DNA of 64,000 nucleotides from JADJOY01 sp046331705 [NCBI: bacterium] (GTDB lineage: Bacteria; JADJOY01), in the NCBI GenBank assembly GCA_046331705.1, contig JAXLQJ010000042.1, forward strand, positions 3,007 to 67,006, written 5' to 3'. Shown one piece after another: positions 33,207 through 42,443 of the stretch. The notes beneath the pieces were generated by a model. That model saw only the letters and a program-made list of their open reading frames with translations. It ran no database searches and had not been told where the DNA came from. How positions within the stretch are numbered: position 1 is the stretch's first letter; every line of letters begins with the position of its first letter. The position numbers and the translations under genes are program-made.

Positions 33207-34844
33207 ATGAAACCTCCCGAAACTGCAATCCGTTCGGCGTCGTTGACGGCGCTGCTCGTCGTGCTCGCCGCGCTCACCGCTGCGCCGGTGGCCGCCCAGA
33301 CGCCCTTCAGTCTCGACACCGTGGTGGAGCGCGCTCGCAAGCTCGCCGCGGAGCCCTATCGCGAAGCGAAGGGACAGGTGCCCGACTGGCTGCTCAAGAT
33401 CAGCTACGACCAATGGCGCGACATCCGTTTCCGACCCGACGCCGCGCTGTGGGCGGATCGCCCCTCGCCGTTTCGCGGCCAGTTCTTCCACGCCGGACTC
33501 TTCTACAACAAGACCATCAAGATCAACGTCGTCGAAGGCAGCCTGGTGCGCCCGCTCGACTTCAACCCCAACCAATTCGATTACGGGCGGAACGAATTCT
33601 CGAGCCAGGTGCCGCAGGACCTGGGGTTCGCTGGCTTCCGGCTGCACTCCAACTTCAAGACCAAGGAGTATTTCGACGAGGTGATCGTGTTCCTGGGCGC
33701 GAGCTATTTCCGCGCCGTCGGTCGCGATCACGTCTTCGGCCTGTCGGCGCGCGGCCTCGCCATCGACACCGCCGAATCCCGCGGCGAAGAGTTCCCGCGC
33801 TTCACCGAGTTCTGGCTCGTCAGCCCCGTGCCGCGGCCTCGCCCCGCCGCCGAGCCCGCCAAGGAGCCTGCCAAGACCAAGGCCAAGGCGAAGGAGGCCA
33901 AGGTCGTCGAGCAGCCCCGCGCCAACTATCCCGCCGATCCCAACGAAGCCACGCTCTACGCGCTGCTCGATAGCCCCAGCGCCACCGGCGCGTACCAGTT
34001 CAAGATCACCGCGGGGGTCGACACCGTGGTCAAGGTGGATTCACGCATCTTCCCGCGCACGGAGATCAAGAAGCTCGGCATCGCGCCGCTCACCTCGATG
34101 TTCTTCCACGGCGAGAACAGCGTCCGCCACTTCGACGACTTCCGGCCCGAGGTCCACGACTCCGACGGGCTGCAGATCGCGATGCGCAACGGCGAGTGGC
34201 TGTGGCGCCCACTCGACAACCCCAAGGAGCTGCGGGTGTCGAGCTTCCTGGCGGAGAACCCCGCGGGCTTCGGCCTCGTCCAGCGCGATCGCAACTTCGA
34301 TCACTTCCAGGATCTCGAGACCCACGCCGAGTCTCGCCCCAGCGTGTGGATCCAGCCCGAGGGGAATTGGGGCGCCGGACGCGTGGAGCTGGTCGAGATC
34401 CCGGTGTCCTCCGAGTTCAACGACAACATCGTCGCGTACTGGATCCCGTCGTGGCCGGCGAAGGCCGGCGGCATGCTGGCGCAGACCTACACGATGCACT
34501 GGTTCACCGACGACCCCGCGTTCCGTCCCGAGGGCCGCGCCGTCGACACGTTCCGCGACTCCGCAGGCAAGGACGACGAGCGCCGCTTCGTGATCGACTT
34601 CGAGGGCAAGCGCCTCTCCGAGATCCCCGCCGATCGAGTGCTGCACGGCACGGTGAGCGTGGCGGGCGGCAGCGAGATGGCCGACATCGTCGAGCAGCAG
34701 GTGATCAAGAACCCGCACACCGGCGGCTGGCGGCTCACCTTCAAGCTCGCGATCAAGAAGCGCGGGCCCATCGATCTGCGCGCTTTCATCGACGAGAAGG
34801 GCGAAGCCCTGACCGAGACCTGGACGTATTTGCTCGCATCGTGA
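33207..34844 (+). CDS. opgG: Glucan biosynthesis protein G (OpgG/MdoG)
   Basis: Periplasmic protein required for osmoregulated periplasmic glucan (OPG) backbone synthesis; the family (GH186) includes beta-1,2-glucan-active enzymes. 545 aa with signal peptide (LLVVLAALTAAPVAAQ). Family hallmarks: WRDIRFRPDAALW, GFAGFRLH, FLGASYFRAVG, YGLSARGLAIDT-like (here FGLSARGLAIDT), FPRFTEFW and GRVELVEIPVSSEFNDNIVAYW. A lysine/alanine-rich insertion (about 214-238, KEPAKTKAKAKEAK) separates the N- and C-terminal domains, unlike E. coli OpgG. Its stop overlaps the OpgH GTG start (GTGA), so the two are translationally coupled. Confidence 0.94.
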   Translation: MKPPETAIRSASLTALLVVLAALTAAPVAAQTPFSLDTVVERARKLAAEPYREAKGQVPDWLLKISYDQWRDIRFRPDAALWADRPSPFRGQFFHAGLFYNKTIKINVVEGSLVRPLDFNPNQFDYGRNEFSSQVPQDLGFAGFRLHSNFKTKEYFDEVIVFLGASYFRAVGRDHVFGLSARGLAIDTAESRGEEFPRFTEFWLVSPVPRPRPAAEPAKEPAKTKAKAKEAKVVEQPRANYPADPNEATLYALLDSPSATGAYQFKITAGVDTVVKVDSRIFPRTEIKKLGIAPLTSMFFHGENSVRHFDDFRPEVHDSDGLQIAMRNGEWLWRPLDNPKELRVSSFLAENPAGFGLVQRDRNFDHFQDLETHAESRPSVWIQPEGNWGAGRVELVEIPVSSEFNDNIVAYWIPSWPAKAGGMLAQTYTMHWFTDDPAFRPEGRAVDTFRDSAGKDDERRFVIDFEGKRLSEIPADRVLHGTVSVAGGSEMADIVEQQVIKNPHTGGWRLTFKLAIKKRGPIDLRAFIDEKGEALTETWTYLLAS

Positions 34845-37546
34845 GCGCACCCGACCCCGCGACCCCGCCGAACGCCGCCAGCGCCCCGCCCGAGTCAGGC
34901 GCCGTTGGCTCCCGCGTGCTGTCGCTGCCGGAAGAACGCGTTCTTCAGGACTGGAAGGAAGCGCACGAGCGCTCGCTCGCGTATCTGACCGCGCTCGGCG
35001 TCGCGGAGCCCACGCGCGGTCGCCTCGCCACCGACGCGGTGGCGCGGGCGCTCGCCTTGCCGTGGGATCCGTCGAGCGACGCGGTGCGCGAGACGCTGCG
35101 CGCGCTGCACGTGGTGGTCCGCGAGGCGTTTCCCACCGCGGAGGACGCCGCCGTCGAGTCCGCGGAGGACGCCTTCCTGGGGTGGCGTCTCGCGCATGCC
35201 GGCCGCGGCGCGCCGAGCGCCGACGAGCGCCCCCGCTCACCCGCCCCCACCGGCGAACCGCTGCGCTCGACGCCGCTGGTGTTCCGCCGTTCGATGCGCT
35301 CCGACGAGACCCTGGAGCGCAGCATGCTGAAGCGCTGGTTCCAGCGCCTCGCGGGCCGGCGCACCGCCGACGCCGCCACCCATCGACGGCCGCTGCGCCA
35401 GGCGCGCAAGCAGCTCAAGTGGACGCCCGTCGCCCGGCGGCGTCGGCTGCTGCTGCTCTTGCTCATCCTGCTGCCCACGCTGGTGGCCAGCAACTTCATG
35501 GCCGAGGTGCTGCCGTACAAGGGGCGGACCGGGCTCGAGCTGGCGATCGTGGTGTTCTTCGGCGCGCTCTTCGGCTGGATCTCGATCGGTTTCTGGACGG
35601 CGACACTCGGCTTTCTCACGCTGGTGCGGAAGCAAGACCGCTTCGCCATCACCCACATCGAGCCGGGTTCCACCGACGAGTCGGTGCACGGCCAGGCGGG
35701 GCGCCCACCGTGGCCCGACGAGGCGCTCGCCGCGCGCACCGTCGTGATCATGCCGATCTGCAACGAGCCGGTGGAGCGCGTGTTCAGCGGCCTCCGGGCC
35801 ATCTACGACTCGCTCGCGCGCACCGGCCGCGAGCGCGAGTTCCATTTCTTCGTGCTCAGCGACACCGCCGATCCCACCCTCGCCGCGCACGAGGTCGAGG
35901 CGTGGTTCGAGTGGTGCCGCGCCGTCGACGGCTTCGGCCGCATCTTCTACAGGCGCCGCAAGGTCCGCATCGAGCGCAAGAGCGGCAACGTCGCCGACTT
36001 CCTGCGCCGCTGGGGAAGCCGCTACGAGTTCATGATCAGCCTCGACGCCGACAGCCTCATGGCCGGCGAGACGCTGGTGAAGCTGGTCGACCTGGCCGAG
36101 CGCCATCCGGACGCCGGCCTCATCCAGACGGTGCCCGCGGCGGTGAACCGCACCTCGCTGCTGGCGCGGGTGCAACAGTTCTCGAGCCACCTCTACGGCC
36201 CGATGTTCGCCGCGGGACTGCACTACTGGCAGCTCGGGGACGGCCAGTACTGGGGCCACAACACGATCATCCGCGTGAAGCCGTTCATGGATCACTGCGG
36301 CCTGCCGCGGCTGCCCGGGGCGGAGCCGCTCGGCGGCGAGATCCTGAGCCACGACTTCGTGGAGGCGGCGCTGCTCGGCCGCGCCGGCTGGACGCTCTGG
36401 CTCGCGTACGACCTGGGCGGCAGCTACGAGGAGGTGCCGAGCACGCTTCTCGAAGAGATGAAGCGCGATCGACGCTGGTGCCAGGGCAACCTCCAGCACT
36501 TGCGGCTGCTCTTCACCGAAGGGTTCTTCGGACCGCACCGGATGCTGTTCCTCAACGGCGCCCTCTCGTACGTCTCGGCGTTGCTCTGGTTCACGTTCCT
36601 GGCGCTCAGCACCGTGGAGGCCGTGATCAACAAGATCCGGCCGCCCGAATACTTCCCGCACGGCCGCGGGCTCTTCCCCGAGTGGCCCGTGTGGCGGCCC
36701 GACTGGGCGCTGTCCCTCGCCGCCGTCACCGCCGTGATCCTCTTCCTGCCCAAGCTCCTGAGCATCCTGCTGGTGATCTTCAAGAAGCGCCAGCTCAAGC
36801 AATTCGGCGGCTTCTTCGGTCTCTCGGCGAGCGTCGTCACCGAGATCCTGATGTCGAGCCTGATGGCGCCCATCCGCATGGTCTTCCACAGCCGCTACGT
36901 GGTGCTGAACCTCCTCGGCCGCACGGTGGGCTGGAAGTCCGGCAGTCGCGACGAAGAGGACACCTCGTGGGGCGAGGCCTTCCGCCACCACTTCGGCGAC
37001 ACGCTCTTCGCGAGCGCGTGGGGCACAGGCCTCTACTGGCTCAATCCAGGCTACTTCTGGTGGGTCATGCCGATCATCGGGGCGCTCTTCGTCTCGATCC
37101 CGATGTCCGTGTGGACCAGCCGCACGACGCTCGGGCAGAAGGCGCGCCGGCTCAAGCTCTTCGTGATCCCGGAGGAGCACTCGCCGCCGCCCGAGATGGT
37201 CGATCTGCACCGCTACATCGCCGCCGCCGAGGCCGCGAAGGAGGCGCTGCCCGAGCTCGAGAAGGACGGCTTCGTGCGCGCCGTGGTGGACCCGTACATG
37301 AACGCGCTTCATCGCGCCGTCGCCGGGCGGCGCCGCCACGTGAAGCCTGCGGTGCGCGCGGCGCGGCGCCGGCTCATCGACCGCGCGCTGCGCGAGGGCC
37401 CTGGCGTCCTCTCGCCGCGCATGCGCCGCTACCTGATGCAAGATCCGGACGCGATCGACGAGCTCCACGAGCGCGTGTGGTCCCTGCCCGACCGCTTCGA
37501 CGCGGCGCGCTGGGGCCGCCCTGGATCTCACCCCGGGCACGGCTGA
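34841..37546 (+). CDS. opgH: Glucans biosynthesis glucosyltransferase H (OpgH/MdoH)
   Basis: Inner-membrane GT2 processive glucosyltransferase that makes the beta-1,2-linked OPG backbone from UDP-glucose. 901 aa. N-terminal cytoplasmic region of about 200 residues, two TM helices (204-220, 232-262), then the catalytic domain with LSDTAD (339-344), LDADS (401-405), the acceptor-site SHDFVE (503-508) and RDRRW (542-546), and further TM helices to about residue 745. The C-terminal tail is long and basic. The GTG start at 34841 overlaps the opgG stop by 3-4 bp. The gene pair is enough for linear OPG synthesis in proteobacteria. Confidence 0.94.
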   Translation: MSAPDPATPPNAASAPPESGAVGSRVLSLPEERVLQDWKEAHERSLAYLTALGVAEPTRGRLATDAVARALALPWDPSSDAVRETLRALHVVVREAFPTAEDAAVESAEDAFLGWRLAHAGRGAPSADERPRSPAPTGEPLRSTPLVFRRSMRSDETLERSMLKRWFQRLAGRRTADAATHRRPLRQARKQLKWTPVARRRRLLLLLLILLPTLVASNFMAEVLPYKGRTGLELAIVVFFGALFGWISIGFWTATLGFLTLVRKQDRFAITHIEPGSTDESVHGQAGRPPWPDEALAARTVVIMPICNEPVERVFSGLRAIYDSLARTGREREFHFFVLSDTADPTLAAHEVEAWFEWCRAVDGFGRIFYRRRKVRIERKSGNVADFLRRWGSRYEFMISLDADSLMAGETLVKLVDLAERHPDAGLIQTVPAAVNRTSLLARVQQFSSHLYGPMFAAGLHYWQLGDGQYWGHNTIIRVKPFMDHCGLPRLPGAEPLGGEILSHDFVEAALLGRAGWTLWLAYDLGGSYEEVPSTLLEEMKRDRRWCQGNLQHLRLLFTEGFFGPHRMLFLNGALSYVSALLWFTFLALSTVEAVINKIRPPEYFPHGRGLFPEWPVWRPDWALSLAAVTAVILFLPKLLSILLVIFKKRQLKQFGGFFGLSASVVTEILMSSLMAPIRMVFHSRYVVLNLLGRTVGWKSGSRDEEDTSWGEAFRHHFGDTLFASAWGTGLYWLNPGYFWWVMPIIGALFVSIPMSVWTSRTTLGQKARRLKLFVIPEEHSPPPEMVDLHRYIAAAEAAKEALPELEKDGFVRAVVDPYMNALHRAVAGRRRHVKPAVRAARRRLIDRALREGPGVLSPRMRRYLMQDPDAIDELHERVWSLPDRFDAARWGRPGSHPGHG

Positions 37547-37628
37547 GGCCGCAGCGCCCGCGGCGACGCGCGCGACGCACCGCCACCCCACGCGGCGCGG
37601 CCATCATGCTCGCCGCGCGCTCCCCCGA

Positions 37629-38219
37629 TCAGTTCCGCGAAGGAGCGGCGGGGCTCGAGTCGTCCGCGGTCTGGAAGAACTGCTGTAGCCGACGAAGCTG
37701 GTCGTGCTCGTCGACACGCGGCGCAAGGGTGTGGGCGACCTCGGCGTCGCGCGCGCCTGCCTTGCGCAGCAGATAAACCGGCTTCGGCGGTGGCGCAGGC
37801 TCGGGCGCGGCGTTCATCGCATCCCCAGCCGGGCCGGCTTCGACGCTGGTCAGACGTCCCCGGCGCGGCGCGCGACGGTGGTCGCCGGGGACGCGGGGGC
37901 GTCGACCACGGCGAACGATCGGCGGCGACGCCTCCTGCGTAGCCGCGTCCCCCTCGCCGTGAGCATCCTCGTCGGCGCGGTCACTCGTGACCGCCGCACC
38001 ACCCGGAGACGGAGCGCGTTCGCTGGCGTCGGGCAAGAGCCCAGCGAGGCGGCCGGCGAGTGCCGCCGCCGTGTCGACATGACGTCGCAGATCGTGATCG
38101 ACGAGCGTGAGCAGCGGCCGCTCGTCACCGGCGCTCGCCAGCTCGTCGAGGTGAAGCTGAAGCCGTCGCAGCTCGTCGTCGATGGTGTGAACGAGCTCGA
38201 TCTCACGCGCGAAATTCAT
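37629..38219 (-). CDS. Hypothetical protein with disordered centre
   Basis: 196 aa, family not recognised. An N-terminal helical part (FAREIELVHTIDDELRRLQLHLDELA, then DLRRHVDTAAALAGRLAGLL) suggests a coiled coil; residues about 75-140 are Pro/Arg/Gly-rich and probably disordered; the C-terminal part (VYLLRKAGARDAEVAHTLAPRVDEHDQLRRLQQFFQ) is again helical. GGGGGA lies 10 nt upstream of ATG 38219. It is convergent with opgH and divergent from a small conserved gene. Nothing in the sequence shows a function. Confidence 0.55.
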   Translation of the reverse strand: MNFAREIELVHTIDDELRRLQLHLDELASAGDERPLLTLVDHDLRRHVDTAAALAGRLAGLLPDASERAPSPGGAAVTSDRADEDAHGEGDAATQEASPPIVRRGRRPRVPGDHRRAPRRGRLTSVEAGPAGDAMNAAPEPAPPPKPVYLLRKAGARDAEVAHTLAPRVDEHDQLRRLQQFFQTADDSSPAAPSRN

Positions 38220-38330
38220 ACTGGAATCGTCCCCCTGTGGGTCTGGGTATGATTGCTCGACGGGTGGATTAGCAATACGGCTTTCCCCGCGACTTGCAGG
38301 ACTCGAGCCGCCGCGCCACGGAGGACCACG

Positions 38331-38585
38331 ATGGATGCCGAGCTTCGAGCCACGCTCTCGTCGGCGATCCACGCGGCACTCCGCGGCGACTGGCAAGCCG
38401 CTCACGTGGTGGCGCAAGCGCACGAAGACGAGCCACTCGCCAACGGACTCCATGCCGTGGTGCATCGTCTGGAAGGCGACGTGGGCAACGCGAGCTATTG
38501 GTTTCGCCGCTGCGGGCGCTCGTTGCGCCCCGGGATCACGCCGCAGGCCGAGCTCGCGGAGATCGAGCGCGCGCTGGCGGCCTGA
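38331..38585 (+). CDS. Small conserved hypothetical protein
   Basis: 84 aa. Composed of short helices with a repeat-like layout: RATLSSAIHAALRGDWQAAHVVAQAHED, then ANGLHAVVHRLEGDVGNASYWFRRCGR. The pattern HA-x3-H-RLEGD-xxNA-xYWFRR is one seen in small TPR-like proteins of unknown function in many proteobacteria. GGAGG 6 nt upstream marks the start. It is single, divergent from the preceding hypothetical. Confidence 0.68.
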   Translation: MDAELRATLSSAIHAALRGDWQAAHVVAQAHEDEPLANGLHAVVHRLEGDVGNASYWFRRCGRSLRPGITPQAELAEIERALAA

Positions 38586-38829
38586 CGCCGCACGCGGCCC
38601 TCACGCCCGCGCCGGGATGCGCTGGGGCCCAGCCGGCGTGCCGAGGCCATTTCGGCGCACCTCGGCAACGAACGTTGCCAGGTCGCAACCCAGGTTTCCA
38701 CGGCGCGGGGACCGGCCCGTCGCGAAGCCGCGCTCAGCCTCGAGTTGCACGGCTCGCTCGTGCATGGTGGGCGCGGCACCCGATTTGCGACGCGCGGAGA
38801 TCGTCGCGGCGACGCCATCCGAGGGAACC

Positions 38830-40077
38830 ATGCGCACTCGACCTGCACCGGATGCGCTGCGACGCGGCCTGGTGCTCGCTGCGATCTCGGCCTGCACGCT
38901 CGGCGACACCTGCGTGGTCGAGTCGTTTCAGGTGATCTTCGAGCGCTTCGGCGAAGGCACCGCCGCGCGCGCGACTCCGGATGGCGGCTACATCCTGGCG
39001 GGACATTCCACCGATCCCGCGAGCGGCATCACCGATGCCCACCTCGTGAAGACCGACGCGGCGGGATGGATCGAATGGGAGCACACCTGGGGCGGCGACG
39101 ACGCGGACTCGTTCGGTGACGTCGCCGTGCTGCCCGATGGCAGCTACCTCGCCGCCGGCGTGCGCGACTTCGGCGCGCCCGCCGGTTCGACCGCGTACCT
39201 GGTCGCTGTCGAACCGGACGGCCGAACGCGATGGGAGCGAAGCATCGAGGGGAGCGCGGGGGCGTGGATCGAAGCCGTCGCGCCGGTGGCGAACGGCGGT
39301 TGCCTGGTCGCGGGAGGCCGCGTTGGGTCCGGTGGCGGTGATGCGTACGTCGCCAAGCTCGACGCCGAGGGCACGCTCGAATGGCAGCACACCCTCGGCG
39401 GGAGCGCGTACGACGCGCTGTGGTCCGCAGCGCAGACCTCCGACCTCGGGTACGTCGTTGCCGGCGAGTCCGGCTCCCTGGGAAACGGCCGCCGCGACGC
39501 CTGGCTGATCAAGCTCGATGCCTCCGGTGCGATCACGTGGCAGCGTTCGTTCGGCGGCACCGACGACGACGCTGCGCGATCGGCTCGACCAACCTCCGAC
39601 GGCGGGTTCGTCATCGCCGGCTACACGTACAGCTCGAGCTCTCCGAGCTTCGGCGGCCTCGCCTACCTGGTGAAGACCGATGCAGCCGGCAACGCCGAGT
39701 GGCAGCAGACCTACCCTGCCTCGGCGTCCCCTGGACTCGGCTCCGGCATCACCTCGATCCTCCCGCTCGCGGATGGCGATTACCTGCTCGCCGGCTACAC
39801 CAATCTGCTCTCCGTGCCGCACATGGGTGTAGTGGCCGACGGGTGGCTCGCGCGCTTGGACGCGCACGGCGGCACGCGCTGGCAGCGGGTGTTCCCGGTT
39901 GCCTCGGACCATCCAGGGCCCGTCGGCTTCGAATCGGTCGACGCGTCGCCGCTCGGCGGCTTCGTCCTGGCTGGGTCCCAGCTCGACGTTCCGTACCCGC
40001 ATCCGACGCTCACGAAGACCGACGAATCGGGTCGCGTAGCAGCCATCGACGGTGATTCGACCGGCGCGCGCCACTGA
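38830..40077 (+). CDS. Beta-propeller lipoprotein
   Basis: 415 aa. N-terminal lipobox-like ISAC (cysteine about residue 22) after a short hydrophobic stretch indicates a lipid-anchored envelope protein. The mature part consists of about seven repeats of 45-60 residues built on G-x2-DAYLVKTDAAG-x3-W-x3-(GG), for example DAHLVKTDAAGWIEWEHTWGG and DAWLIKLDASGAITWQRSFGG, alternating with DGGY(I/V)LAG-type strands. This is the repeat of surface beta-propellers seen in myxobacteria and their relatives. Role unknown; ligand binding or adhesion is the usual guess. GAGGGA just upstream of the ATG. Confidence 0.75.
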   Translation: MRTRPAPDALRRGLVLAAISACTLGDTCVVESFQVIFERFGEGTAARATPDGGYILAGHSTDPASGITDAHLVKTDAAGWIEWEHTWGGDDADSFGDVAVLPDGSYLAAGVRDFGAPAGSTAYLVAVEPDGRTRWERSIEGSAGAWIEAVAPVANGGCLVAGGRVGSGGGDAYVAKLDAEGTLEWQHTLGGSAYDALWSAAQTSDLGYVVAGESGSLGNGRRDAWLIKLDASGAITWQRSFGGTDDDAARSARPTSDGGFVIAGYTYSSSSPSFGGLAYLVKTDAAGNAEWQQTYPASASPGLGSGITSILPLADGDYLLAGYTNLLSVPHMGVVADGWLARLDAHGGTRWQRVFPVASDHPGPVGFESVDASPLGGFVLAGSQLDVPYPHPTLTKTDESGRVAAIDGDSTGARH

Positions 40078-40135
40078 CCGCGAAGCTCGGCCGCACCGTG
40101 CACGCTCGCCCGAGGAACTCGCTACATTGCCGAGC

Positions 40136-41524
40136 ATGCGCGCGCGCGGGCGAGTCACGCGGGTCTCGAGCACGCCTTCGCGTCCCGCTCCCTCGTCCCC
40201 GTGCAGGCGAGCCGCCCGCGACCCCGATCGCTCGTGCGTGGCGGCCTGGCTGATGCTGGCGGCGATCGTCGCGATCACGGCGACGGGCTGCGAATCGCGC
40301 GGCGCCGACGAGCTGGTGGTGTGGGCCATGGGGAGCGAGGGCGAGGCGGTCTCGCGGCTGTTGCCCGCGTTCGAGCGCGAGCACCCGGACGTCCGCGTCC
40401 GGGTGCAGGCGATTCCGTGGAGCGCCGCGCACGAGAAGCTGCTCACCGCCTTCGTGGGCGAGTCGCTTCCCGACGTGTTCCAGGCGGGCAACACCTGGCT
40501 GCCGGAGCTCCGGGAGCTGGGCGCGATCGAGCCTCTCGACGCGCGCCTCGACGCGAGCAGCTCGCTCGCGCGCGCCGATTTCTTCCCGGGGGTGCTCGAC
40601 ACCAACGTGATCGACGGCCAGACGTGGGGCATCCCCTGGTACGTCGACACGCGCCTGCTCTTCTATCGAAGCGATCTGCTCGCGGAGGCGGGAGTGCACG
40701 AGCCGCCCCCCACCTGGGACGCGTGGCTCGCGGCGATGGAGGCCGTGCAAGCGCAGGCCCGCGCTCGCGACGGGCACGCGGTGCTGCTGCCGCCGCGCGA
40801 GTGGCAGGTTCCGGTGATCCTGGCGCTCGGTCGCGGCGCCGCGTTGCTGCGCGACGACGACCAGCACGGCAACTTCCAGAGCGAAGCGGTGCGCGCGGCG
40901 TTCGCGGCCTATCTCGATCTCTTCCGGCGCGGTCTGGCGCCGCGCGACGCCGCGACCGCGTCGGGAAACGTCTATCAAGACTTCGGCCGCGGCGCCTTCG
41001 TCTTCTACGTCACGGGGCCGTGGAATCTGGGCGAGATGGAGCGACGACTGCCGACCTCGCTCGCCGGTGCGTGGAGCACGGCGCCGATCCCGGCCACCCG
41101 CCCCGGCACGGCGGGCGTGTCGCTCGCCGGGGGTGCGAGCCTGGTGCTCGCGGCGTCGAGCTCCCGCAAGCAGGAAGCGTGGAAGCTCATCGAGTTCCTC
41201 GCGGCGCCCGAGCAACAGGCGGCGCTCGAACGCGCCACCGGCGACTTGCCCGCCGGCCGCTCGGCCTGGCACTCGCTCGGTCTCGCGGAGGCGCCACGGA
41301 CGCGGGCGTTCTTCGCGCAGTTGCAATCCGTCCAGGCGACGCCGAAGATTCCCGAGTGGGAGCAGATCGCGAACCAGATCGCTCGCCACGCCGAAGCCAT
41401 GATCCGCGAGGACGAGACGCTCGACCAGGGACTCGCGGCGCTGGACCGCGAGGTCGATCGCATTCTCGCGAAGCGCCGCTGGCTCGTCGCGCGCTCCCAC
41501 GCTCCCGCGCCGCATGTCGACTGA
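40136..41524 (+). CDS. ABC sugar transporter, substrate-binding lipoprotein
   Basis: 462 aa solute-binding protein of the maltose/multiple-sugar (CUT1) type. A lipobox ATGC follows the hydrophobic segment AAWLMLAAIVAI, giving a lipid-anchored mature protein from the Cys at about residue 44. Typical elements: LVVWAMGSEGEAVSRLLPAFEREHPDVRV, DVFQAGNTWLPEL, WGIPWYVDTRLLFYR, VTGPWNLGEM, and SLAGGASLVL near the hinge. It overlaps the first permease gene by 11 bp. The start is followed by a long basic N-region; a downstream in-frame start cannot be excluded. Neighbours suggest beta-gluco-oligosaccharides as ligand (inference). Confidence 0.9.
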   Translation: MRARGRVTRVSSTPSRPAPSSPCRRAARDPDRSCVAAWLMLAAIVAITATGCESRGADELVVWAMGSEGEAVSRLLPAFEREHPDVRVRVQAIPWSAAHEKLLTAFVGESLPDVFQAGNTWLPELRELGAIEPLDARLDASSSLARADFFPGVLDTNVIDGQTWGIPWYVDTRLLFYRSDLLAEAGVHEPPPTWDAWLAAMEAVQAQARARDGHAVLLPPREWQVPVILALGRGAALLRDDDQHGNFQSEAVRAAFAAYLDLFRRGLAPRDAATASGNVYQDFGRGAFVFYVTGPWNLGEMERRLPTSLAGAWSTAPIPATRPGTAGVSLAGGASLVLAASSSRKQEAWKLIEFLAAPEQQAALERATGDLPAGRSAWHSLGLAEAPRTRAFFAQLQSVQATPKIPEWEQIANQIARHAEAMIREDETLDQGLAALDREVDRILAKRRWLVARSHAPAPHVD

Positions 41525-42443
41525 TCGCTCGGCAGCCGCTTGGGGTTTGGTGACGCCGGCGCTGGCGGCGATCGCCATCTTCTTCGCGCTCCCGGTGCTC
41601 GCGGCGCTGGCGCTCAGCTTCACCGACTTCGATCTCTACGCGCTCGCGGATCTGCACCGGCTGCGCTTCGTCGGCCTCGCGAACTACGCGCGACTCGTCC
41701 AGGACGAGCGGTTCTGGATCGCGCTGCGCAACACCTCGTATTTCGTGTTCGTGGGCGGGCCGCTCTCGATCGCGATCTCGCTGCTCGCCGCGCTGGCGCT
41801 CGACGCACGCGCGGCGCGCTGGCAGCCCTTCTTCCGCACGGTCTTCCTGCTGCCGGTGGTCACCACGCTGATCGCCGTCGCGGTGGTGTGGCGCTACCTC
41901 TATCACCCGCGGGTCGGGCTCCTGAACCACGTGCTCGCGTGGTTCGGCGTCGCGCCCATCGATTGGCTCGGCGACCCGCGCTGGGCGATGCCGGCGATCA
42001 TCGTGCTCGCGGTGTGGAAGAACTTCGGCTTCAACACGCTCATCTTCCTCGCGGGTCTGCAGACGATTCCGCGCACGCTCTACGAAGCCGCCGAGCTCGA
42101 CGGCGCCAACGCGTGGCAGCAGCTGCGCCGCGTGACCGTGCCCATGCTCGCGCCGACCTTCCTGCTCATCGGCGTGCTCACGCTCGCCGGCTACTTCCAG
42201 CTCTTCGCGGAGCCCTACGTGATGACGTCCGGCGGACCGGGATCGAGCACCTTGAGCGTGGTGTTGCTCATGTACGAGCAAGGCTTCCGCTGGTGGAACC
42301 TGGGCTACGCCGCGGCCGTGGCCTTCGTGCTCTTCGCGATCATCCTGACCTTCACCGCGCTCGAGCTCGCTTTGCGGCGCCGCGCCGACGTCACCGCGCC
42401 CATCGCGCCCACCGCGTCCGTGCCGGCCCGGACGACCCCATGA
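41514..42443 (+). CDS. ABC sugar transporter permease 1 (MalF/UgpA-like)
   Basis: 309 aa, six TM helices. The EAA loop that docks the ATPase is YEAAELDGANAWQQLRRVTVPML. N-terminal WGLVTPALAAIAIFFALPVL and the PYVMTSGGPGSST periplasmic loop are standard for CUT1 permeases. Start ATG 41514 lies inside the 3' end of the binding-protein gene, and its stop overlaps the second permease (ATGA at 42440-42443), so the three are translated as one coupled unit. Confidence 0.92.
   Translation: MSTDRSAAAWGLVTPALAAIAIFFALPVLAALALSFTDFDLYALADLHRLRFVGLANYARLVQDERFWIALRNTSYFVFVGGPLSIAISLLAALALDARAARWQPFFRTVFLLPVVTTLIAVAVVWRYLYHPRVGLLNHVLAWFGVAPIDWLGDPRWAMPAIIVLAVWKNFGFNTLIFLAGLQTIPRTLYEAAELDGANAWQQLRRVTVPMLAPTFLLIGVLTLAGYFQLFAEPYVMTSGGPGSSTLSVVLLMYEQGFRWWNLGYAAAVAFVLFAIILTFTALELALRRRADVTAPIAPTASVPARTTP

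Noticed and set aside
35062-37776. 904-codon plus-strand frame overlapping opgH
   Set aside because: Out-of-frame shadow of opgH, low-complexity Arg/Ala/Gly sequence.
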